A stretch of 64,000 nucleotides of DNA from an uncultured Butyricimonas sp. (GTDB taxonomy: Bacteria; Bacteroidota; Bacteroidia; Bacteroidales; Marinifilaceae): contig CALUMT010000019.1 of NCBI GenBank assembly GCA_944321845.1, positions 1 to 64,000 on the forward strand. Direction: 5' to 3'. A program made the translations under genes and the position numbers. This document shows positions 9,344 to 16,482 of this stretch, one piece after another. The first letter of the stretch is position 1. Every line of letters begins with the position of its first letter. The notes under the pieces were generated by a model, which was not told the DNA's origin, searched no databases, and worked only from the letters and a program-made list of their open reading frames with translations.

Positions 9344-9679
9344 CTATTTCTGGTTATTCTTTATGTATTTCATCATGGAGAGAATCATTTTCCGTGTATC
9401 CACTCCCCGGGGGCAAACAAGAATACATTTCCCGCACAACATGCATTTGTGCAACTCTTCGCGGATTTCCTTGTTTTCCCCGCGTTTCATGAACATTTGC
9501 AGTTTGCGGATATTGAAACTTGTCAATCGGCCTGCCGTGCAACCGGCCGTACATCCCCCGCATTCGATACATAATTTACAACTGGGCACCTCTTGCAGGA
9601 CATGAATCAACATATCCTTGTCATTCGTGTCGTAGTTTATGCTTCTTGTCTCCGATATATTAAATCCCCAAAAATTCAC
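9344..9679 (-). CDS. Small 4Fe-4S protein, HdrC-like
   Basis: 111 aa soluble electron carrier with two cluster motifs: CKLCIECGGCTAGC in the middle and CMLCGKCILVCPRGV near the C-terminus. The spacing resembles HdrC subunits, which bridge HdrB-type and HdrA-type subunits. It lies between the HdrA-like flavoprotein (22-base gap) and the membrane HdrE-D fusion (7-base gap). That position suggests it is the wire from the soluble module to the membrane module. No signal peptide or membrane segment. Confidence 0.85.
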   Translation of the reverse strand: MNFWGFNISETRSINYDTNDKDMLIHVLQEVPSCKLCIECGGCTAGCTAGRLTSFNIRKLQMFMKRGENKEIREELHKCMLCGKCILVCPRGVDTRKMILSMMKYIKNNQK

Positions 9680-9701
9680 GCTATTCTTTCTTTAGGTTAT
9701 G

Positions 9702-10724
9702 CTATTTCATGTTCAGGTAACGGGTAATACACACTGCCGCTGAACGGGCATCATTGAGCGTGTCCGTCAGGTTCATGGGAGCACTGCAGCATCCGGTGAT
9801 GAATACCCCTTTCTCTCCGGTTAGATTATTCCCGTAATGCGGGTCAAGCGGAAGAATAAAACCGCTGGGAGCCAATTTTACTCCCAATTCTCGGGCCATC
9901 CCCTGGGTCTCGTTGGAGGCTTCCATTCCGACAAGCAGTACCATCAAGTCAAGGGTCACGCGTAAAGGTCTCCCCAGCAATGTGTCCTCAACCTTCACTT
10001 GTACCTGGTGTTCCCTGTTCTCCGCGGCTTCGGACAGTCTTCCCCGGATGAACTTGATGTTATACTTTTCCTGGGCTTCCCGGTACATTTCCTCGTACCC
10101 GGGTCCGAACATCCGCATGTCCATGTAGAAACAGAAAATCTCGCTTTCCGGTAACATTTCCCGAAGCTCGATGGCCTGCTTGACCCCGGTGATACAACAT
10201 AATTTGGAGCAATGGAAATTGCACACCTTCTCGTCGCGGGAACCCACGCAATGGATAATCCCGATACGACGGGGTACGTCCCCTTTCGACGTGCGGATGG
10301 CATGATTGCGGAACATATTTTCCAGGTCAACGGAAGTGACCACGTTTTCATAAATCCCGTAACCGTATTCTTCCTTCCGCTTCGCGTCAAACGTCTTGAA
10401 TCCCGTGGCCACCAGCAGGGCATCCCCTTCCAGCAGGCTGCCGTCCGACAGCGATACGCTGAATCGTCCTTGTCCGTCTTTTTCCACCCGGGACGGTTCC
10501 ATCCCCAGGTGAAGCGTAATTCCCGGGTGATTCAATTGCTCCTGGAGGCGTTTGTTCAAATCCTGAGCGTTCTTCCGGTCAGGAAATAGTTGATACCAGT
10601 TATTTAGATTACCCCCCGTTTCATTGTTTTTCTCGATCAAATGGACCTGAATGCCGTCGCTCGCCAATTGATAGGCGGCTTCACATCCCGCGGGGCCTCC
10701 ACCGATAATGATAACTGTATGCAT
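9702..10724 (-). CDS. HdrA-like FAD-dependent oxidoreductase
   Basis: 340 aa from the ATG at 10724. A longer frame starting at 10766 would overlap the upstream gene by 25 bases and adds 14 residues that are not part of the fold, so the internal Met just before TVIIIGGGPAGCEAAY is chosen. That motif is the FAD-binding Rossmann loop. The HdrA signature follows in mid-protein: CVGSRDEKVCNFHCSKLCC. The C-terminus has the second dinucleotide-binding end (GVFITGCCSAPMNLTDTLNDAR). It lacks the N-terminal Fe-S domain and the C-terminal ferredoxin domains of methanogen HdrA, so it is a minimal HdrA core like those in quinone-linked Hdr and Qmo complexes. The gap to the HdrB-like gene is 17 bases. Expected partners are the two HdrC-like proteins and HdrB. 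Confidence 0.86.
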   Translation of the reverse strand: MHTVIIIGGGPAGCEAAYQLASDGIQVHLIEKNNETGGNLNNWYQLFPDRKNAQDLNKRLQEQLNHPGITLHLGMEPSRVEKDGQGRFSVSLSDGSLLEGDALLVATGFKTFDAKRKEEYGYGIYENVVTSVDLENMFRNHAIRTSKGDVPRRIGIIHCVGSRDEKVCNFHCSKLCCITGVKQAIELREMLPESEIFCFYMDMRMFGPGYEEMYREAQEKYNIKFIRGRLSEAAENREHQVQVKVEDTLLGRPLRVTLDLMVLLVGMEASNETQGMARELGVKLAPSGFILPLDPHYGNNLTGEKGVFITGCCSAPMNLTDTLNDARSAAVCITRYLNMK

Positions 10725-10741
10725 ATACCTGTTTTTGACTG

Positions 10742-11809
10742 TTAGACTTTTAAATATGTCGGACATTTAGGACGTCCGATATCCTTTCCTTCTTTCGTGC
10801 GGTACTTCATCTCCGGGTCGTAGGCTATGCCCATCTTGTCCAGTAGAGGCTCTACCGCTACCTGGTGCATCTGCAACCCAAGTTCCCACGGGTCGTACCC
10901 CAGTACCAATCCGGCCAGTTCCTCGTACGTCAGCACCGGGATGCCATAACCGTCTTGCCCGTAAGTCGTGCCCTCCATCTCGCTGATGGTATACTGCCAC
11001 TTGTCCAGGAACATGGCGCATCCCGGGCAATTGGCCACGATAAAGTCCGGCTCGTAAGGACGCATTGACTCGAATTTCTTCTTCGAGTTAGCCACCGAGT
11101 ATCCCCGGTTTGCCATCACCAGGTATTGCCGGAACCCGAACCCGCAGCAGTGACGCCGTTCCGGGTAATCGACAACATCTCCTCCCCACGAGGAAATCAT
11201 TCCCGACAATACGGCGGGGAATTCCGCTCCCCCGATACCCTTCGAGGGGAACATCTTGGCGTAATGACAACCGATATGGTCTACTCCCCGTAACTGCCGT
11301 CCCGTGTGTACATCGACAAGTTTATACCGGGCCTGTGCTGCGATATCTTCCCGGAATTTGTAGATGATATCAGATGTGTGTGCCAGGTTTTTCGGCTTCT
11401 TGAATTCCCTTCCTGTTGCTTTCCACAGGTATTCCCGTATTTGTTCCTCTATTTCCGGGTGATGTGCCCATGTCTCCAGGATTTCCGTGTAAATACCGAA
11501 TGACGTGATGCACGAGGGGGTAATGTTCTCGTACCCGGCTTCCGTCATCAACGCGAAATGCCGCGCTACCACCGTCATGATCGTCTGCACCGGCACCACG
11601 TCCGAGTGATACCCGATACCCGTGCATGTCGTGTGCCGGGGGTCATCCAGCACGTCCTTCCCTAGCTTATTCTTCAATATATCCAGGTAGGCCCATTCCG
11701 ACCCCGGGAAAAAAGTTTGACGGATACAACTGCGGGCATAATAATACCTGTCATCCGCTATTTCTTTCTGGTAATCTTTCCAGACCTGCTGTTTCCCTTC
11801 CAAATTCAT
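10742..11809 (-). CDS. HdrB-like protein with one complete CCG domain
   Basis: 355 aa. HdrB subunits carry two cysteine-rich CCG domains that bind unusual [4Fe-4S] clusters, where disulfide or related substrates are reduced. Here the C-terminal domain is complete (C181, C221-C222, C261-x2-C264). The N-terminal copy is degenerate (C28; T61-C62-T-G where CCG is expected; C100-x2-S103 where CxxC is expected). Only one non-cubane cluster is therefore predicted. It follows the HdrC gene by 20 bases and precedes the HdrA gene. No membrane segment. It is probably the catalytic subunit of the soluble module. The natural substrate cannot be read from the sequence. Confidence 0.85.
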   Translation of the reverse strand: MNLEGKQQVWKDYQKEIADDRYYYARSCIRQTFFPGSEWAYLDILKNKLGKDVLDDPRHTTCTGIGYHSDVVPVQTIMTVVARHFALMTEAGYENITPSCITSFGIYTEILETWAHHPEIEEQIREYLWKATGREFKKPKNLAHTSDIIYKFREDIAAQARYKLVDVHTGRQLRGVDHIGCHYAKMFPSKGIGGAEFPAVLSGMISSWGGDVVDYPERRHCCGFGFRQYLVMANRGYSVANSKKKFESMRPYEPDFIVANCPGCAMFLDKWQYTISEMEGTTYGQDGYGIPVLTYEELAGLVLGYDPWELGLQMHQVAVEPLLDKMGIAYDPEMKYRTKEGKDIGRPKCPTYLKV

Positions 11810-11829
11810 AATCCTTGATTTAAGACCGA

Positions 11830-12522
11830 TTATTGATGATTACCGCTATTCTCCATGTAGGTCCTCAGGAAATACCCTTCCTCCAGGTCCGTCCCTTCCT
11901 CCTCGGCCTTCTCCCGGGAATAACTCTCGATTTGGTTTAAAAATTCCGTTCCTCCCGTCACGTCAAAGATCCGGTGCAACTCATCCATGCTTTCCGCGTC
12001 AACGGCACGCAGCGCACCGGCTCCCGGTTTGCGCAGGTTCCCGTGTACCCGGTCGTAGAAGTCGTCCATGTGCTCGTAAATCCATTCCCACACAGGTCCC
12101 TGTTCCGGGTGCATCTCCGGTTTCACCAGATCCGGTGTCACGCAATACCCTCGTTTCAGAACCGACTCCCCGATCACGTGCTTCAGCGCGTATTGTTGCC
12201 GTCCCTTTTCCGAGTGCACGAAATATCCCAGCTCCTGCGACACTTTCCTCAACCCCATGATGACCAATCCCGGGGTATTACACCTCGGGCAACGGGTTTT
12301 GCACGACATGCACTCCCCGCAATACCAGATCGTGTCGCTCTTCAGCAATTCCTCGATTTCCCCCTCGTCCCCTCGTTGTACCGTCTCCACGATCACCCGC
12401 GGGTCATAATTGTAAAACTCAGCAGCCGGGCAAATGGCCGTGCAGACACCGCAGTTCATGCAACTGTTGAAGCCTTCCATGAAGTGAATGTCTTCCCGTA
12501 ACCTTTTCAATATGTCTCCCAT
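11830..12522 (-). CDS. HdrC-like 4Fe-4S protein, first gene of the Hdr operon
   Basis: 230 aa. Two cluster motifs: CMNCGVCTAICP near residue 21 and CGECMSCKTRCPRC near residue 70. After the second there is GLVIMGLRKVSQELGYF, which is HdrC-like. A C-terminal extension of about 120 residues, rich in charged residues, goes beyond the short methanogen HdrC. It is the promoter-proximal gene of the operon HdrC-HdrB-HdrA-HdrC2-HdrED. A -7 box (12554-12561) lies 32 bases upstream. The role is electron transfer between HdrA flavin and HdrB clusters, by family analogy. Confidence 0.85.
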   Translation of the reverse strand: MGDILKRLREDIHFMEGFNSCMNCGVCTAICPAAEFYNYDPRVIVETVQRGDEGEIEELLKSDTIWYCGECMSCKTRCPRCNTPGLVIMGLRKVSQELGYFVHSEKGRQQYALKHVIGESVLKRGYCVTPDLVKPEMHPEQGPVWEWIYEHMDDFYDRVHGNLRKPGAGALRAVDAESMDELHRIFDVTGGTEFLNQIESYSREKAEEEGTDLEEGYFLRTYMENSGNHQ

Positions 12523-12553
12523 AATTTTTCGATAAAACCGATTTTACTACCTG

Positions 12554-12584
12554 CAAAAGTATTTTCACCTATCCATACCCCCAA
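12554..12584 (-). promoter_or_regulatory. Promoter of the Hdr-like operon
   Basis: On the minus strand TTG (12584-12582), 20 bases, then TACTTTTG (12561-12554), which fits the Bacteroidota -33/-7 arrangement. It is placed 32 bases before the first start codon. Confidence 0.6.
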
Positions 12585-12650
12585 GGAGTCAAATACCTAA
12601 ATCGAATGTGTATTTATACCACTCGTTTCAGATATATCCTCTATTTTTAC

Positions 12651-12658
12651 TAACTTCG
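12651..12658 (+). promoter_or_regulatory. -7-like box upstream of birA
   Basis: TAACTTCG is one base off TAnnTTTG, with TTTC about 20 bases upstream. It lies 24 bases before the birA start. Confidence 0.4.
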
Positions 12659-12681
12659 CTGCCGACAAATACGCTGGTTTT

Positions 12682-13422
12682 ATGGAATATCAACTGGGAG
12701 AATTCACAATCAGGGAGCACGAGCAACTCGATTCCACGAACTCGGAGGCCTCCCGTCTTTCCTTCGACGAGATGAAGGACAAAATGGTCATCCTCACTTA
12801 TTGCCAGACGCGGGGTAGGGGACAAATCGGCAATCATTGGGAGAGTGCTCCCCAGAAGAATATCTCCATGACCGTCATCCTTAAGCCGGAAGATTTGCTG
12901 GCCACGGACCAGTTTGCCATTTCCATCATCGCGGCTCTTGGGGTCAGGGACCTTGTTGCCCGCCACGTGTCCGGGGTTTCCATCAAATGGCCTAATGACA
13001 TCTATGTCGGGGACCGTAAAATTGCCGGTATCCTTATCGAGCACACGATTATGGGTAATCGTGTCGGTTGCTCCTTCTGTGGCATCGGCTTGAACGTTAA
13101 CCAGGAGCGATTTCTTTCCGATGCCCCGAATCCCGTTTCCCTCTATCAGCTGTTGGGCCGGGAACTCTCACTTCCCGTGGTCCTCGAGGAACTTTTGGAT
13201 TGCATCGCCAGCCGTTACCGTCAATTGAATGACCTTCCCGCCTTGAAAGCGGAATACCTGCGCCATCTTTACCGCCGCTCCGGCACTTACCGTTGGCAAG
13301 ACACCGCCGGCGAAGAATTCCAAGCCTCCATCCAGGGCATTGACGAATACGGCCGCCTTCTCCTCTCGGATACAACCGGCCACACCCGTGTTTTCGGCTT
13401 CAAAGAAGTAAAATACCTTTAA
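12682..13422 (+). CDS. birA: Biotin--[acetyl-CoA-carboxylase] ligase
   Basis: 246 aa. Attaches biotin to carrier proteins of carboxylases via biotinyl-AMP. The catalytic core shows the biotin-binding loop GRGQIGNHW (about residues 52-60) and the KWPNDIYVGDRKIAGILIE segment with the catalytic Lys. A small C-terminal domain ends the protein. There is no N-terminal helix-turn-helix, so it is the monofunctional ligase and not a repressor. It is divergent from the Hdr operon with a 159-base gap. Codon third positions are strongly C-rich here. Confidence 0.94.
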   Translation: MEYQLGEFTIREHEQLDSTNSEASRLSFDEMKDKMVILTYCQTRGRGQIGNHWESAPQKNISMTVILKPEDLLATDQFAISIIAALGVRDLVARHVSGVSIKWPNDIYVGDRKIAGILIEHTIMGNRVGCSFCGIGLNVNQERFLSDAPNPVSLYQLLGRELSLPVVLEELLDCIASRYRQLNDLPALKAEYLRHLYRRSGTYRWQDTAGEEFQASIQGIDEYGRLLLSDTTGHTRVFGFKEVKYL

Positions 13423-13836
13423 TGATATTTTATTTGAGTAGGAATTTTGTTCTCTATAATTATCCCCTTGAATTGTAATTTCTGGATTGATTCTGTATTT
13501 CCCAGTGATTCTTCCTGTACTGACTTGTGTCTACTTATAGATCATTATAGTTTATTCATAGATTATTTCCTGACTATTTGCGTGTATTTCAGAAATTAGT
13601 TAGGAATTAATCAGGAGATGATCAGGAATTGTTTGCTGTAATACACGGATTAATAATGAATTAAATAGGGATGAGAATAGAGCGTGTCTTAAGTTTGTAA
13701 CGAGGAATATGAAAATGGCTGGTATCTTGTTTGCTTATAGTTAGTTATGAATGTATTAGAGAGGCTTGGAGAGAAGATGGGCTTAGGGAAATGTTGTTGG
13801 GGAAGGAGGGAGATGGGGATAAGGGATGTTGCCATG
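13423..13836. other. Intergenic stretch with no recognised gene
   Basis: About 410 bases between birA and the meaB terminator. The first half is AT-rich with scattered near-repeats (AATTAATCAGGAG, GATCAGGAATTG). The second half is purine-rich on the plus strand. A long plus-strand open frame beginning at 13731 is the antisense shadow of meaB. No RNA gene recognised. Confidence 0.5.
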
Positions 13837-13878
13837 AAAAAATAGGGCAAGCCGGGAAATGGGTTCCGGGCTTGCCCT
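13837..13878 (-). terminator. Terminator of meaB
   Basis: A 10-bp stem (AGGGCAAGCC, 13844-13853, with GGCTTGCCCT, 13869-13878), followed on the minus strand by a U-rich run (13843-13837). It lies 35 bases after the meaB stop. Confidence 0.8.
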
Positions 13879-13913
13879 GTTATTTTTGTTTCACGCGATT
13901 GGGCGTGTCGGGA

Positions 13914-15029
13914 TTATCGTGTCTTTTGAGGCTCGTTGAAATAGTCGTCGAGCAGGCGGAATGCGGCGGCGAAAGAACTCTCCCGGTTGTTCAGCACGTT
14001 CTCCTCGGCCTCGTGGATTTGTTCCTTCTGGGCCTGGTAGAAGCGGTTACGAAGCTGCTCGTTGATGGTTTCGTACATCCAGTATTTTGCCTGTTCGCTC
14101 CGGTGTGCCTCGAAGTAACCGTTTTGCTGGGTTTCGCTGCAATAGTGCAGGATGTTTTCCCATATTTCCTTGATACCCGTTTTCTCGTAGGCGGAGCAGG
14201 TCATCACCTTGGGTTCCACGCCGGATTCATGAGGCGGGAAGAAGTGGAGGGCGCTTTGCAGTTGTCCCTTGGCCAATTCGGCCCGGGTGATATTGTTTCC
14301 GTCGGCCTTGTTGATGATGATGGAGTCGGCCATTTCCATGATGCCTCGCTTGATACCTTGCAGTTCGTCTCCAGCCCCGGCAATCTGGACGAGCAGGAAG
14401 AAGTCGACCATCGAGTGGACGGCCGTTTCGCTTTGTCCGACACCTACCGTTTCGATGAGAATGATGTCATAGCCGGCGGCCTCGCACAGCAACATGGCTT
14501 CCCGTGTTTTACGGGCAACTCCACCGAGGGAGCCTGCCGAGGGGGAAGGGCGGATGTAGGCGTGAGGGTCGCAGGAAAGCTCTTCCATGCGGGTCTTGTC
14601 CCCGAGGATACTTCCCTTGGAACGTTCGCTACTCGGGTCTATGGCAAGGACGGCGATTTTGTGTCCTTCTCCCGTGAGGTATTTCCCGAAAGCCTCAATG
14701 AAGGTACTCTTACCGGCACCGGGTACTCCCGTGATGCCGATGCGTACCGATTTCCCAGTGGAGGGAAGGCAACGTTTGATGACTTCCTGGGCCATGAGCT
14801 GATGGTCGTCCCGGGAACTTTCGACCAGGGTTATTGCCTGGCTCAAGATGTTAATGTTCCCGCGCAGGATGCCGTTGACGTAGTCGTCCGTGGTCAGTAC
14901 CTGTTTCCGCAGGCGTTTCAGTCTTTCGGCGATATTCGGGTTCATCGGGTCCGGTTGCTCGATACCTTTGTTTACCGTTAATCCCTCGTAACAACTGGCG
15001 TTCTCGGGATGTTCTATATTGTATTGCAT
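13914..15029 (-). CDS. meaB: Methylmalonyl-CoA mutase-associated GTPase MeaB
   Basis: 371 aa. A G3E-family GTPase that protects and reloads the B12-dependent methylmalonyl-CoA mutase, part of propionate/succinate metabolism. Walker A GVPGAGKST at about residues 101-109, then IDPSSERSKGSILGDKTRM, the ETVGVGQSE switch region, and NKADG for guanine specificity. The length is typical for the bacterial form. The mutase genes mutA/mutB are often adjacent in Bacteroidales, but they are not in this window. It has its own -7 box at 15053-15060, so it need not be read through from the RND operon 71 bases upstream. Confidence 0.95.
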   Translation of the reverse strand: MQYNIEHPENASCYEGLTVNKGIEQPDPMNPNIAERLKRLRKQVLTTDDYVNGILRGNINILSQAITLVESSRDDHQLMAQEVIKRCLPSTGKSVRIGITGVPGAGKSTFIEAFGKYLTGEGHKIAVLAIDPSSERSKGSILGDKTRMEELSCDPHAYIRPSPSAGSLGGVARKTREAMLLCEAAGYDIILIETVGVGQSETAVHSMVDFFLLVQIAGAGDELQGIKRGIMEMADSIIINKADGNNITRAELAKGQLQSALHFFPPHESGVEPKVMTCSAYEKTGIKEIWENILHYCSETQQNGYFEAHRSEQAKYWMYETINEQLRNRFYQAQKEQIHEAEENVLNNRESSFAAAFRLLDDYFNEPQKTR

Positions 15030-15052
15030 AGTGTTTTTGTTTTAGTTTTGGA

Positions 15053-15060
15053 CAAAGATA
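15053..15060 (-). promoter_or_regulatory. -7 box of meaB
   Basis: TATCTTTG on the minus strand, 23 bases before the meaB start, fits TAnnTTTG. No clear -33 element. Confidence 0.5.
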
Positions 15061-15100
15061 AGGTTTAAGTTTTTTCTTTCCGTGTCCATCTGGTTATTTT

Positions 15101-16477
15101 TTATTCTCCCGTGTCCCATCCACCGCCGAGTGCCATGTAGAGGTTGACGAAGGAGATGAGTTCGTCCCGGACGGCGTTATTGAAGCTGATTTGCGCATCG
15201 AAGTAGCCACGTTGGGCGTCAAGCACGTCCAGGTAGCTGATGACTCCGTTGATGTATTGCAGGTTGGCCAGTTCCTTGTAGGAGTATGCCGCTTTTTCCA
15301 GTCGCTTGCGGGTGGTTTTGATTTCCCGGGTTTTGGTGAAGCTGACGAGGGCGTTGTTTACTTCCTTGAAGGCCGTGAGTACGCTTTTCTCGTAGCTGTA
15401 TACCTCTTGTTCGTAGGCAGCTTGGGCGGCTTTGTATTTTGCCCGTACTTTACCCATTTGGAATATGGGACCCAAGAGTTTGCCGCTGATGTAGAAGTAG
15501 GGACTATTCAGAAAATCTTTCAATTCGCTGCTTTCCAGCCCGTACGTTCCTGTCAGGGTGAGGGAAGGGAACATGCTCGTGTAGGCGATGCCGACACGGG
15601 CGTTGGCCGCACGCAGGTTGTACTCGGCTTGCCGGATGTCCGGACGTCGCTCGAGCAACGAAGAGGGGAGCCCTACGGGCAGGCTGTCCGGCATGGTCTG
15701 GGAATTAATGTTTTTTCCCCGGGGAATGTCGCCGGGATATTGTCCCGTGAGCAGGGAAATATCATTTTCTTTTAATTTGATTTTTTGTTCGAGATCCGGG
15801 ATGAGGGTTTTGGTTTTTGCCAATTCAACCTGAGCCTGACGGAAAGCGGTTTCGGAGGTTAGTCCTCCCTCGAACCGTAGTTTGGCCAAGCGGACACTTT
15901 CCCTTCTGGCCTCATGGGTCTGCTTGACAATGCTCAGTTCCATGTCGAGTGCGCATAGTTCAAAATAGGCTCGGGCCACTTGGGCAACGAGAGACATTTG
16001 AAGGGCCCGTTGTCCTTCCTTGGTTTGGAGATAGGCGGCGAGACTTTCCTGGTTGGCCCAGCGCAGTTTTCCCCACAGGTCGATTTCCCAGGTCGTCGTG
16101 GTTATTTTTCCCTCGAAGGTGTTTCCCGGTTTTTCATCGTATTCCCTTTCTGCGTTGGTCGCCAGGTTGATTTTTGGGTATAGATCCGCTCTTGTTATCC
16201 GGCGGGCCAGTTCGCTTTCTTTCACCCTGGCTGCCGCGATTTGCAGGTCTTTGTTATAGGTCAGGGTTTGGCGGATTAATTTTTGCAACACGGTGTCCGT
16301 GTAGATATCCCACCAACGGATGTCCTGGACGGATAGCGTGTCATGTATATCGGTCCCGTTGAAATTTTCAGGCAGATGCAGGTCTGGTCGGGTATATTTT
16401 TGACCCAACTTGCAGGAACTGGTGAAAATTCCGACGAGAAGCGACAGAACAAGTAATATGTATCGAGTCATGCGCAT
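15101..16477 (-). CDS. RND efflux outer-membrane factor (TolC/OprM-like lipoprotein)
   Basis: 458 aa. The exit duct of a tripartite efflux pump. The signal peptide ends in the lipobox TSSC. Next comes the OprM/NodT-family start (GQKYTRPDLHLPENF), and two long repeated alpha-helical halves with the usual ARVKESEL and RRPDIRQAEYNLRAANARVG segments. It is the third gene of the minus operon: adaptor (19573-20706), permease (16483-19569), then this gene after 5 bases. The order and spacing make a dedicated pump unit. The substrate is unknown; candidates are bile acids, antibiotics or lipophilic products. Confidence 0.92.
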   Translation of the reverse strand: MRMTRYILLVLSLLVGIFTSSCKLGQKYTRPDLHLPENFNGTDIHDTLSVQDIRWWDIYTDTVLQKLIRQTLTYNKDLQIAAARVKESELARRITRADLYPKINLATNAEREYDEKPGNTFEGKITTTTWEIDLWGKLRWANQESLAAYLQTKEGQRALQMSLVAQVARAYFELCALDMELSIVKQTHEARRESVRLAKLRFEGGLTSETAFRQAQVELAKTKTLIPDLEQKIKLKENDISLLTGQYPGDIPRGKNINSQTMPDSLPVGLPSSLLERRPDIRQAEYNLRAANARVGIAYTSMFPSLTLTGTYGLESSELKDFLNSPYFYISGKLLGPIFQMGKVRAKYKAAQAAYEQEVYSYEKSVLTAFKEVNNALVSFTKTREIKTTRKRLEKAAYSYKELANLQYINGVISYLDVLDAQRGYFDAQISFNNAVRDELISFVNLYMALGGGWDTGE

Positions 16478-16482
16478 ATAAA

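Noticed and set aside
13731..14981. A 416-codon plus-strand frame opposite meaB
   Set aside because: Shadow of meaB; MeaB has clear GTPase motifs and the shadow has none.
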